Part shown: positions 19,128 to 27,710 of the stretch, piece by piece | How the letters are laid out: every line of letters begins with the position of its first letter | Position numbering within the stretch: the first letter of the stretch is position 1 | Assembly: GCF_004104355.1 (NCBI RefSeq) | Contig: NZ_RJLM01000005.1 | Span: forward strand, 124,001-188,000 | Origin: Photobacterium chitinilyticum | GTDB taxonomy: Bacteria; Pseudomonadota; Gammaproteobacteria; Enterobacterales; Vibrionaceae | Length of the DNA: 64,000 nt | Direction of reading: 5' to 3' | Notes under the pieces: generated by a model | What the model was told of the DNA's origin: nothing | Databases searched by the model: none | Seen by the model: only the letters and a program-made list of their open reading frames with translations | Translations under genes and position numbers: made by a program

Positions 19128-20459
19128 GTGAAAGATATACATAAGAAAATACTCCAGATAGCCGTCCCTATCACCCTGCAAGGGCTTATAACATCAACGA
19201 TTAATCTCGTTGATGTTTTTATGATAGGTCAGATTGGGGAGGCTGCTATAGCAGCAGTAGGATTAGCTAACCAGATTATGATGTTACTGATCATTTCCCT
19301 ATTTGGCGTAAGCAGCGCTGGTGTCATTTTTGTTTCTCAGTTCTACGGGATTAAAGATTTCTCGAGCATTCGTAAAGTTATTGCATTTTGCAGCCTACTG
19401 GCCTTGGTCGTCACCGCTGCTTTTTTCTGCGCTGCTTTTTTTATCTCCGATGTATTGATGCAATTGTTCACGACAGATGTCGACGTGTTATTGCTAGCTG
19501 AGAACTATCTTAGAATTGTCGCTATTTCTTACTTTTTTTCAGCTTCGACCATTACTTTGGCTCAAATGCTTAGCGGTATTGGTCATACCAAAGAAGCCAT
19601 GTATGCGAGTGCATTAGCTCTGGTTATCAACGTTGCACTGAACTATGTGCTCATTTTTGGTCATTTTGGCTTCCCTCAACTCGGGGTTGCAGGGGCTGCT
19701 ATTGCAACAACCTGTGCCAGGCTGGTCGAGTGCCTGTTGTTATTCTTTTTAGCGCATTCCCGAAATTACCCTGTGTTTGTTTCGCTGAGTGACTTTAAGA
19801 ACATCGAGCAGAGCTTTATTTATCGCTATCTGAAAACTGCGTTGCCTGTGATAGGTTCTTATACTTGTTGGGCATTGGGCACTACGACACTGATGGCTAT
19901 TTATGCCCGAATGGGGACGGATACCCTAGTGTCCGTTAATATATTTAATAGTCTTGAAAAAATCGCTATGACTGGGATCATTGCCTTGAGCTGTGCCACC
20001 GGGATAATCATCGGCCACGAGCTAGGCAGGAATAATATTGCCAAAGCTGTCAGCATAGCTAAAGAAATCAATATCATCGCCGTTATCTTTGCTGCTGTCA
20101 TCGCCGTTATTTTGGCCAACTTTATCGATCCAATAATTGGCTTGTACGATCTGGAATCTGGCACTCGGGTAATGGCGAGAAAGCTCACCTTGTTTTTTTG
20201 TTTGTTGCTGCCGCTGATCACTGTGAACTCAATAAATATGATGGGTACGCTGAAGTCTGGAGGTGAAACCCGATATATCTTTCTCGTTGATACTGTTTGT
20301 ATGTGGGGAACCTCAGTACCGCTTGCTATGGCATGTGTGCAGTTAAACTTTCCAGTAGTGTATGTTTACCTGATAGCGATAGGAGGAGGTGAGGCGGTAA
20401 AACTAACGTTAAGCGGCGTGCGCGTTGTCAGGTTAAAGTGGGCCAAGAGCCTGACCTGA
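19128..20459 (+). CDS. MATE family efflux transporter (second copy)
   Basis: A 443-residue, twelve-helix MATE exporter starting with KILQIAVPITLQGLITSTIN and MIGQIGEAAIAAVGLANQ. The start is a GTG at 19128 and no convincing Shine-Dalgarno sequence was seen, so the exact N-terminus is uncertain. It is only distantly similar to the MATE protein at 13358-14764 by eye, so the two are unlikely to be a recent duplication. It closes the cluster and is followed by a convergent LysR gene. Confidence 0.88.
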   Translation: MKDIHKKILQIAVPITLQGLITSTINLVDVFMIGQIGEAAIAAVGLANQIMMLLIISLFGVSSAGVIFVSQFYGIKDFSSIRKVIAFCSLLALVVTAAFFCAAFFISDVLMQLFTTDVDVLLLAENYLRIVAISYFFSASTITLAQMLSGIGHTKEAMYASALALVINVALNYVLIFGHFGFPQLGVAGAAIATTCARLVECLLLFFLAHSRNYPVFVSLSDFKNIEQSFIYRYLKTALPVIGSYTCWALGTTTLMAIYARMGTDTLVSVNIFNSLEKIAMTGIIALSCATGIIIGHELGRNNIAKAVSIAKEINIIAVIFAAVIAVILANFIDPIIGLYDLESGTRVMARKLTLFFCLLLPLITVNSINMMGTLKSGGETRYIFLVDTVCMWGTSVPLAMACVQLNFPVVYVYLIAIGGGEAVKLTLSGVRVVRLKWAKSLT

Positions 20460-20512
20460 TTAAGTTGATTCTGCTAGGCTGAATCGATCAGTTATAAGGA
20501 GGTCAATGAATT

Positions 20513-21373
20513 TCACTCATAATCTTCGAAGAAATTCCAGACAGTCATTCCTACAGGTCCCAAAGCTTTGCTTTTTAGCTTGGCCACATAAACAGGTATT
20601 TCCATTGTCTTTTGGGTATTCAACTGGATGAGTTTCTTTTCTTTAATTTCTTGTTCAAGATCGTGCATGGGTAATCGTCCCCAGCCAAGTCCGCTGCGTA
20701 TTAATGACTTCTTCGTATTATGATCAGATACATACCACTGAATACCGTCCTTCACGATGCCAGAATCAGGACTTGTCTTGTATGACGATTTTACGACGAC
20801 TTGTGGGTAAGTGATCAGGTCTACTTGGCTGATCTTGTTCTTACTTGCTAAAGGGAAACGGTCTGAAATAAAGACTGGGAGTTTACAGTAGTCTATACAG
20901 CGGTACTGTACTCTGGCATCTTGTTCAAAGCCACCATAGATACCAATATCGACTAAGTCATCCAGCAACATTCGTTCCCCCGATGCAGTTTCAATGTCCA
21001 AATGAATGATCGTTTTCGGAAATTCTTGTTTTAGTTTCCCCAGCAATTGGGTGACTTTATCCATGGCAAATATAGCGCTAATACTGATCCGTAGCTCAGT
21101 CTCAACTTCACTGTTCATCTGGCGGGCAAATATATCAAAATCATTGGCTTCACTGAGCAAATGCTGAATTTTGTTGATAAGTACTTTTCCATTGCGTGTC
21201 AGCTTGGGCCGATAGGTATCCCGAGTAAAGATCTCAATCTGGTAATACTCTTCAACCTGTTTTACTGAATATGAGACGGCAGAGCGTGCTTTGAACAGCC
21301 GTTCACTGGCCTTGCGAAAGCTGCCTTCCTGGTGGATCACGTTGATAACGTGTAAATGTTCTAATGCAATCAT
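20513..21373 (-). CDS. LysR-type transcriptional regulator
   Basis: The N-terminus from the chosen ATG reads MIALEHLHVINVIHQEG, followed by the helix-turn-helix segment SFRKASERLFKARSAVSYSVK. A substrate-binding domain fills residues ~90-286. The frame is open up to an ATG at 21427, adding 18 residues, but the family start fits 21373 better; neither has a clear ribosome binding site. It is divergent from the hydrolase/SDR pair and separated by about 175 bp, the usual LysR layout for control of a divergent operon. An inverted repeat GGTCA-N7-TGACC lies at the start codon. Confidence 0.87.
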   Translation of the reverse strand: MIALEHLHVINVIHQEGSFRKASERLFKARSAVSYSVKQVEEYYQIEIFTRDTYRPKLTRNGKVLINKIQHLLSEANDFDIFARQMNSEVETELRISISAIFAMDKVTQLLGKLKQEFPKTIIHLDIETASGERMLLDDLVDIGIYGGFEQDARVQYRCIDYCKLPVFISDRFPLASKNKISQVDLITYPQVVVKSSYKTSPDSGIVKDGIQWYVSDHNTKKSLIRSGLGWGRLPMHDLEQEIKEKKLIQLNTQKTMEIPVYVAKLKSKALGPVGMTVWNFFEDYE

Positions 21374-21549
21374 GGTCAAATAATATGACCGTTTAAGTCT
21401 AAAAGCTATGCTTTTTTCGGTCATCATTATTGAATACAGTTAACACATCAACCGCACCCAAGTGCCTCTGTCCAATAATCAGTGGGGTACTTTCAAGGTG
21501 GTCGGAATAATAGAACAGTATGACAAAGCAGCCTAGTGAGGAAGTGGAG

Positions 21550-22518
21550 ATGAACCAGCAGATCCTTCGAACACCGGATGATGCATTTGCAGCCCTAGTG
21601 GATTATCCGTTTGTAGCAAATTACTTGGAAGTCGATGGTATGCGAATGCACTACCTTGATGAAGGGAAAGATAATGAAAAAACGGTATTCCTGCTTCACG
21701 GTCAACCGTCGTGGAGCTATCTATACCGACATATGGTGCCTTTGCTTGTCGATGCTGGCTATCGCGTGATTGCCCCTGATTTAATCGGTTTTGGGAAGTC
21801 AGATAAGCCTGCAAGCAGTAACGTCCATTCATACGGAAATCATGTTCGCTGGATGACCAGTTTCGTGCGTCAACTAGGGATCACAAATGCTGCTGCTTTC
21901 ATGCAGGACTGGGGAGGAATGATTGGGTTGAGAGTGCTGGCACAGGAGCCTGAGTGGTTAGATCGACTTGTGGTTTCTAATACGGCACTTGCAGAAATGA
22001 AAGGCCTAGAAAAGTTCATGGTGCCCAAAGTGCTTAAGTTGATGGCGGCAATGGCAGGTAAGCCAAGCATCAATAAATTTGCCAATAATATTAATTACGG
22101 CAACTGGGCTGGTTATTTCAGACATTCCGCCCATCTAGAAGTAGGCCAAATTATCCAAACGCTTACGACTAAGCAGCTCAGCACTGACGAAATGCAGGCT
22201 TACGACGCTCCGTTCCCGACGCCTGACTATTATGCCGCGCCAAGGAAGATGCCAGAGATTGTTGCATCTGAGTTGGATCAGGTAAACGCGGATTGGGAGA
22301 AGTTAAAGCAATGGCACAAGCCCGTTCTTACATTGTTCAGTGATAAAGATCCTTTCTTAGCCGAGCAAGGTTATGACAAAAAGTTTCAGGCTAATTTTAG
22401 CGGAGCGCAGGGACAATCGCATATAACGATTGAAAACGCCTCACATTTTTTACAAGAAGATCAATCTCAACAACTGGCTGCAAAAGTCATCAGTTGGTTA
22501 GAACAAACACAATACTAA
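21550..22518 (+). CDS. Alpha/beta hydrolase, haloalkane-dehalogenase-like
   Basis: The product is 322 residues from the ATG at 21550, which has GAGGAAG upstream; an in-frame ATG at 21520 has none. The oxyanion region is VFLLHGQPSWSYLYR. The nucleophile elbow is MQDWGGMIGL, an Asp in the position used by haloalkane dehalogenases, where other hydrolases have Ser. FSDKDPFL and ENASHFLQED give the acidic residue and catalytic His. It would hydrolyse a carbon-halogen or activated ester/ether bond in a small substrate. It is followed 15 bp later by an SDR gene and is probably controlled by the divergent LysR protein. Confidence 0.82.
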   Translation: MNQQILRTPDDAFAALVDYPFVANYLEVDGMRMHYLDEGKDNEKTVFLLHGQPSWSYLYRHMVPLLVDAGYRVIAPDLIGFGKSDKPASSNVHSYGNHVRWMTSFVRQLGITNAAAFMQDWGGMIGLRVLAQEPEWLDRLVVSNTALAEMKGLEKFMVPKVLKLMAAMAGKPSINKFANNINYGNWAGYFRHSAHLEVGQIIQTLTTKQLSTDEMQAYDAPFPTPDYYAAPRKMPEIVASELDQVNADWEKLKQWHKPVLTLFSDKDPFLAEQGYDKKFQANFSGAQGQSHITIENASHFLQEDQSQQLAAKVISWLEQTQY

Positions 22519-22533
22519 TTATCAGGAGAAGTG

Positions 22534-23148
22534 ATGAAAATTCTAGCAATTGGTGCCAACGGTGTTATTGGCAAGGCGACTGTTAGCCATCTTCAGCAAG
22601 ATCACGAAGTCATCGCAGTGGGGCACAGCCATGGCGACTATATCGTTGATATTGAAAGCAAGGAATCCATTAAGGCCCTGCTTGACAGTGTAGGAAAAGT
22701 TGATGCTATTATCAGCATGGCTGGTAGTGGGCAAATGGGCAGTCTGGATGAAATGCCTGATTCCGGTTATTACACCGTACTAAACAATAAAGTTATGGGC
22801 CAAGTAAACTTAGTTCGTCTCGGTCTTGATTACCTGAATGAGGGGGGCTCTATTACGCTTTCTTCGGGGCAGGCGGCCAATAACCCTATGCCGGGTACTG
22901 CAGCTATTGCGATGGGGGTTGCAGCCGTTAATGCGTTTGTGACAACTGCAGCTCTAGAGCTAAAAGACGGCAAGCGAATCAACGCAGTGAGCCCGGGGAT
23001 GGTAAAAGAAACGATGGAGCTGTGGGGCATCGATAGCAGTACAGGCATATCTGCCAGGGATGTTGCCTCGTATTATCAAGCTAGCCTTGAAGGCCAGCAA
23101 AACGGCGAAATACTTAATGCAGTAGGGGGGCAATATGAGCCAGCCTAA
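22534..23148 (+). CDS. Short-chain dehydrogenase/reductase-like protein
   Basis: A 204-residue Rossmann protein beginning MKILAIGANGVIGKATVSHL, with the strand-4 motif ISMAGSGQMG and SLSSGQAANN. The classical catalytic Tyr-x-x-x-Lys is not visible; the corresponding helix reads GTAAIAMGVAAVNAF. It therefore resembles the short SDR subgroup that lacks the standard tetrad, and its activity is uncertain. AGGAG lies upstream. It forms an operon with the preceding hydrolase. Confidence 0.78.
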   Translation: MKILAIGANGVIGKATVSHLQQDHEVIAVGHSHGDYIVDIESKESIKALLDSVGKVDAIISMAGSGQMGSLDEMPDSGYYTVLNNKVMGQVNLVRLGLDYLNEGGSITLSSGQAANNPMPGTAAIAMGVAAVNAFVTTAALELKDGKRINAVSPGMVKETMELWGIDSSTGISARDVASYYQASLEGQQNGEILNAVGGQYEPA

Positions 23149-23262
23149 ACCTGTTTATCTGGTAGCTTCGGCCATGCTGCCATTGATTGAAAGATATTTC
23201 ATTTGTTAGCACCTGGTATTGCTGTGGTAGTCTATCGCGAAAACAAATAGAAAGAGGTTGGT

Positions 23263-23946
23263 ATGATACAGCAGTATTCTCTCAGCGGTGTTTTTCGCGG
23301 TAAGGTGGCTTCTCGTTATGGGATGGAAACAGCAATTGATAAGTTTGCTGTTCAAGAGGATATTTATCTTTCACCAGAAGGCTTAGAGGGTGATGAGTGT
23401 GCAGATCAAAAACACCATGGTGGTACTGAACGTGCGCTTCATCACTACCCTGTGGAGCATTACGTCTATTGGAATAATAAATACCAATCTGATTATCAGT
23501 GGCAAGCGCCGGGTATGGGTGAGAACCTTAGCTCTGAGAGTATGACGGAAGACAATGTTTGTCTTGGTGATCGCTACCAATGGGGCGAGGCCATCATAGA
23601 AGTTAGCCAGCCTCGTTCACCATGTTTTAAGCTTAGCAAGCGCTGGGGCGTGGAAAATTTTTCAGTGGATATGCAGGATATCAGCCGCTGTGGCTGGCTA
23701 TACCGAGTAATTCAGCCGGGTAGGGTGAATGTGAATGAACCTTTGGTCCTGGTGGAACGATTGGATAATGCAATGACTGTGCGAGAAGTTTGCGAGTTCT
23801 ATTTTGGTGACCCTTTGAATCAAGAGGGACTTCTCAAGCTCAAACAGCAAGATCGTTTATCACATAGCTGGATGGCTAAAGTCGAGCAGCGGTTAGAAAC
23901 CGGTGATGTTGAAAACTGGAATTTTCGCTTGCTGGGGCATGCTTGA
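23263..23946 (+). CDS. MOSC domain protein, YiiM type
   Basis: A 227-residue protein with the MOSC fold: ECADQKHHGGTERALHHYPVEHY near residue 45 and the conserved Cys in QPRSPCFKLSKRWG near residue 122. The C-terminal part (MTVREVCEFYFGDP) matches the three-helix 3-alpha extension of the YiiM family. Such proteins bind molybdenum cofactor and reduce N-hydroxylated compounds in their best known member. AGAGG lies before the start. A hairpin terminator follows. Confidence 0.87.
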   Translation: MIQQYSLSGVFRGKVASRYGMETAIDKFAVQEDIYLSPEGLEGDECADQKHHGGTERALHHYPVEHYVYWNNKYQSDYQWQAPGMGENLSSESMTEDNVCLGDRYQWGEAIIEVSQPRSPCFKLSKRWGVENFSVDMQDISRCGWLYRVIQPGRVNVNEPLVLVERLDNAMTVREVCEFYFGDPLNQEGLLKLKQQDRLSHSWMAKVEQRLETGDVENWNFRLLGHA

Positions 23947-23966
23947 GTAAATCGATGAAGTAAAAG

Positions 23967-23987
23967 CGCGAACTATTCTAGTTCGCG
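23967..23987 (+). terminator. Terminator between the MOSC gene and the convergent small gene
   Basis: A 9-bp perfect stem (CGCGAACTA / TAGTTCGCG) with a 3-base loop, followed by ATTTTT. It lies between convergent genes and may serve both. Confidence 0.8.
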
Positions 23988-23997
23988 ATTTTTCAGT

Positions 23998-24249
23998 TTA
24001 GTGCAAGTTCTTTTTCGGGCCGTGACGAACAAGGTCTTTGCCATTTTCGTAAATATCTTTAGTTACCCAACGTCCTAGAAGCAATTGATGCTTATCATCT
24101 AAGACTGCAATAAAAGGGCGACCATCAGCATTGTTGGTTGCCAAAGCGACCCCAGCTACGTTCGTTAGGCCTAGCCCACCATTTTCAACAGACAGTAGAA
24201 ACTTCTCGAGTTCGTCAAGGCTATCAATTATTTTTTCATCAAAGTTCAT
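23998..24249 (-). CDS. Small conserved-looking protein of unknown function
   Basis: An 83-residue protein from the ATG at 24249, which has AAAGAGAAAG upstream; a longer frame reaches 24276. The sequence MNFDEKIIDSLDELEKF begins an amphipathic helix, followed by short beta-prone segments (RPFIAVLDDKHQLLLGRW). There is no signal peptide, membrane segment or motif I recognise. It is convergent with the MOSC gene. Confidence 0.55.
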   Translation of the reverse strand: MNFDEKIIDSLDELEKFLLSVENGGLGLTNVAGVALATNNADGRPFIAVLDDKHQLLLGRWVTKDIYENGKDLVRHGPKKNLH

Positions 24250-24495
24250 ATGGCTTTCTCTTTTGCTACTTTGCAACCAACTCTTTCATTACAGCATAAG
24301 ATGCTTCGGTTGCGTTGTATTATGGGTAGAAGCGGGCATTTTAAATTGTTTTAATCACAATGTTTCCTGACCATCAGCCTATAAAGCCGATTATCTTCGT
24401 ACTGTACAGCTGATGTATGATGATTTGAACTATCAATGTATTGATTGTGGAAAAATAGAGCGACTTACAAATGCTTAGTACAAAAAAAAGACAAG

Positions 24496-26772
24496 TTATA
24501 TTTGCACCATTTCATCATTTAGTAATATAGAAATTTCTGTAGGGCTGGCAGGTTTGCAGAATAGGTAACCTTGAGCCATATCGCATCCAAGTTTTTTTAG
24601 TTCATTCGCTTGTTCTGGTTTCTCGATTCCTTCGGCTACTACTTTACAACCTAAATTGTGTGCCATTTTGATCATTGAACTAACTAAGAGCTGTGTCTTA
24701 GTGTCGATAAGCAAGTCATCAATGAAGTATTTGTCTATTTTCAGGCAATCAACGGTAAGGTGTTTGAGTGACGCGAATGATGAATATCCGGTTCCAAAAT
24801 CATCGATGGCCAGTAGCACTCCTAGTTTTTTCAGTTCTCGAAATACTGACAGGTTTTGGTGGTGCGTTTGCACCACAGTTTCTGTAACTTCTAATTCCAA
24901 ATCAGATGCAGTTATACCAGTATCATTAATAACTCGCTTGATTAAAGGAATAAAATCAGGATCGAGAAAATGATTAGGAGAGATATTGATAGCAACGCGT
25001 ATGTTTGCCAAACCGAGCTTTTTCCAGCTAACTAGTTGCGTACATGCTGTCTTGAGTACGTGTTCAGTAAGCTGCTTTATCATGCCTATTCGTTCTGCTA
25101 TAGCGATAAACTGGACAGGAGAAACTTGTCCTAATTCAGGATGATGCCAACGAGATAACGCTTCAACGCCAACGATCTTTCCTGAATGTAAATCATGCTG
25201 GGTTTGATAAACAAGCGATAAGGTGTTGTGCTCGATTGCTTCCCTGAGGTATTGCTCTACTTTAAAACGATACTCAGCCTCTGTAGTAAGTACTTTGCTA
25301 TAGAAAGCGTATTGGTTTTTACCGTGATCCTTTGCGGTGTAAAGAGCGGTATCTGCTGCTTTCAACAAGCTCTGAAGATCTTTACCGTCTTCAGGATAGA
25401 ATGCGATTCCAATGCTACAGGTTTGTATGAACTTTCTGCCAGAAACATCGGATGGTTTTGATATGATGTCAAGATAACGTGCTGCAATGCTTGCAGCAAT
25501 CTCTTTATTTGTTGCCTCTTTAACAATGATGCAAAACTCATCACCACCAAGTCGTGCTAAAAAATGAGCACCCAAGCCAACTGATGTTAGTCGATTTGCA
25601 ATTTCCTGAAGATGCTTGTCACCAACATCATGCCCCAGACTATCATTGATATCTTTAAAATTATCGAGATCAAGGTAAAACAAGCTGAATTGGTTGTTAT
25701 CTATTGAAGATCTTTCTATCAATGTTTCAAGATTGATAGAGAAGTGATTTCTACTGGAGAAGCCTGTAAGTTCATCAATATAGGCTAGTTCTCGTATACG
25801 TTTTTGATTGTGATCTCGCTCCATAACAATACCAGCAAGCATTGCTGCAGAAGTTAAGGCTTCTGACTCCTCTTCGGTAGGTAATGCTGGGTGGTTATAG
25901 TACATACCAAACGCACCTAATACTTTACCCGTAGAGCTTATAATTGGCTCAGACCAACAACAACGCATGCCATGGGGAAGGGCAACATGTTTAATAGCGG
26001 CCCATTTGGGATCTGTTTCTATATCCTTAACAAGAGCTCTTTTCCCCGTATAGGTGGATGTACCACAGGAGCCTATATTAGGGCCAATTTTAAGGCCATG
26101 TACCGCATCACAATATTCTTTGGGCAGACTCGGAGCGCCACCGTGAAGAAGTGTATCTCCTTCTAACTCAAGCATTGAGCAGCGCATTCCTACATAATGG
26201 TTTTCATACATTAATGCTATTTCTGTATAGATATCGGTTGTAGGAAACCCCTTGGCGATCATTTCTAGGATCTTCGTGTTTTTCTTACTAAAGATCTCTG
26301 CTCTTTTGTGCTTTGATATATCGACATGATATCCCACCAGGCGACGAGGCTTACAGTCGGAAGTCTCTGACAGTTTAAATGCACTAGACCGAATATAAAC
26401 GTAGTAGCCATCTTTGTGATGTAATCGCATCTCTGTTTCAAATGAGTCTGACTTACCTAATAAGTAATTCTGTGCCCTTTCTAAAATTACGTTCTGATCA
26501 TCAGGGTGAACTAATGATTTCCATGTACTTAAATGGTCTTCAAGTTCGTTGTCATCATAGCCCAGCATCGATTTCCATCGAGGGGAGTAATAGACTTCGT
26601 CAGTTTCAAGATCCCAATCCCACACTGCTTGGTTAGTCTCACGCATTGCAATGACAAATCGTTCGCTACTTTTATTTAGTTCGTTAGTAAGTAGTTCATT
26701 TGTCTCATGTATAGACGCTAATTCAGTACGCAATTCATTTACTTGTATTTGCAAGTGGGGATTTGTTTTCAT
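24496..26772 (-). CDS. PAS-GAF-GGDEF-EAL cyclic-di-GMP protein
   Basis: A 758-residue cytoplasmic signalling protein. A coiled start (residues 1-30) leads into a PAS domain (~35-165, WDLETDEVYYSPRWKSMLGY), a GAF domain (~185-330), a diguanylate cyclase domain with intact active site LARLGGDEFCIIV (~345-500) and a phosphodiesterase domain with VEALSRW, AIDDFGTGYSSF and KIDKYF (~515-750). Both catalytic motifs look intact, so it may make and degrade cyclic-di-GMP in response to a ligand at PAS or GAF. No membrane segment is present. It is monocistronic. Confidence 0.92.
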   Translation of the reverse strand: MKTNPHLQIQVNELRTELASIHETNELLTNELNKSSERFVIAMRETNQAVWDWDLETDEVYYSPRWKSMLGYDDNELEDHLSTWKSLVHPDDQNVILERAQNYLLGKSDSFETEMRLHHKDGYYVYIRSSAFKLSETSDCKPRRLVGYHVDISKHKRAEIFSKKNTKILEMIAKGFPTTDIYTEIALMYENHYVGMRCSMLELEGDTLLHGGAPSLPKEYCDAVHGLKIGPNIGSCGTSTYTGKRALVKDIETDPKWAAIKHVALPHGMRCCWSEPIISSTGKVLGAFGMYYNHPALPTEEESEALTSAAMLAGIVMERDHNQKRIRELAYIDELTGFSSRNHFSINLETLIERSSIDNNQFSLFYLDLDNFKDINDSLGHDVGDKHLQEIANRLTSVGLGAHFLARLGGDEFCIIVKEATNKEIAASIAARYLDIISKPSDVSGRKFIQTCSIGIAFYPEDGKDLQSLLKAADTALYTAKDHGKNQYAFYSKVLTTEAEYRFKVEQYLREAIEHNTLSLVYQTQHDLHSGKIVGVEALSRWHHPELGQVSPVQFIAIAERIGMIKQLTEHVLKTACTQLVSWKKLGLANIRVAINISPNHFLDPDFIPLIKRVINDTGITASDLELEVTETVVQTHHQNLSVFRELKKLGVLLAIDDFGTGYSSFASLKHLTVDCLKIDKYFIDDLLIDTKTQLLVSSMIKMAHNLGCKVVAEGIEKPEQANELKKLGCDMAQGYLFCKPASPTEISILLNDEMVQI

Positions 26773-27665
26773 TTGAATTAGATTCTTATTTATTGATATT
26801 GCACTATATTACTGAATGAACTGTCAAATTAACAGAGGGCAAGTCAAAACATTGACGTTGCTCATCATGGGTAAATGCTATTTAGATCAATAACTTAAAA
26901 ATTATTTAGTTAGCGATTGTAGTAATAAGCTATTGATTGTTAAGTGTATTTTTAGATGCGTTAATTGTGAGTGGTGGTTATATTGATTTAACTTCAGCAT
27001 AGGAAGGTAGCTTTAAATTAATTATAAAGTTGAAACTCTTGATATGAAACCATGCGTACTTGTTATAATTATTAGTGCACCGTTATGAGTATCAGGCTTA
27101 GTAGTTTATGGTAAGTTGAAATAGCATTAAAAAAATTTGTCAAATCAAAATTTACTACTATTACAGTAAGGCATTCCTTTAGATAGAGCTGAGCAATAGT
27201 AAATATATTAATATTTACTCAAGTTATTATTATGTGATGGTTGTAACTGTAATGTTCTAATGATCCTGAATTCAAGTATGATGCCGTATGCCGTATGCCG
27301 TATGCCGTATGCCGTATGCCGTATGCCGTATGCCTGATGTTAGAGTAGGGATTAAAGGGCGAAAACGAGAAGTGCTAACTATCTGTTAGCTTAGGTGCTT
27401 TACGATAGAATATACACAATGTTTGATTATTTGAAATTGGCTTTTTGGTACAAGACATTGAAATGCAATTCATTTGCATTACAGTTGGATATCTTTGCTA
27501 TAGTTCAGCTTAAGCTGAGGAAGAACTTGCAGTCGGCCAAAAAAGAATTGATCCATCATCGTTGTGCCAAATATCGTCAGCTTGTAATGTAATAGACGAG
27601 AGTAGTTTTGTTGCTTTCGTTAAAGTATCGTACAGGTTTGATCGAGATCAGAAGATGACTATTTT
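26773..27665. other. AT-rich intergenic stretch with no recognised gene
   Basis: No convincing gene is seen. A 65-codon frame at 27395-27592 has no ribosome binding site or recognisable content. The stretch contains the heptanucleotide tandem repeat annotated separately. Confidence 0.5.
27283..27334. repeat. Heptanucleotide tandem repeat GCCGTAT, seven copies plus a partial
   Basis: Seven perfect, adjacent GCCGTAT units (27283-27331) are followed by GCC. The 7-bp unit is not a multiple of three, and no gene is convincingly open across it. Copy number is likely to vary by slipped-strand mispairing. Confidence 0.95.
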
Positions 27666-27700
27666 CTATCTCATACACTTATACTACGTGTATGAGATAG
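27666..27700 (+). promoter_or_regulatory. 13-bp inverted repeat covering the ribosome binding site of the lipoprotein gene
   Basis: CTATCTCATACAC (27666-27678) and GTGTATGAGATAG (27688-27700) are perfect inverted copies with a 9-base loop. The right arm contains GAGATAG, continuing GG, the only Shine-Dalgarno-like sequence before the ATG at 27711. In RNA the hairpin would hide the ribosome binding site. Confidence 0.6.
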
Positions 27701-27710
27701 GTATAAGAAT

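Noticed and set aside
27283-27334. CRISPR-like array
   Set aside because: Units are 7 bp, adjacent and without spacers, so this is a simple tandem repeat.
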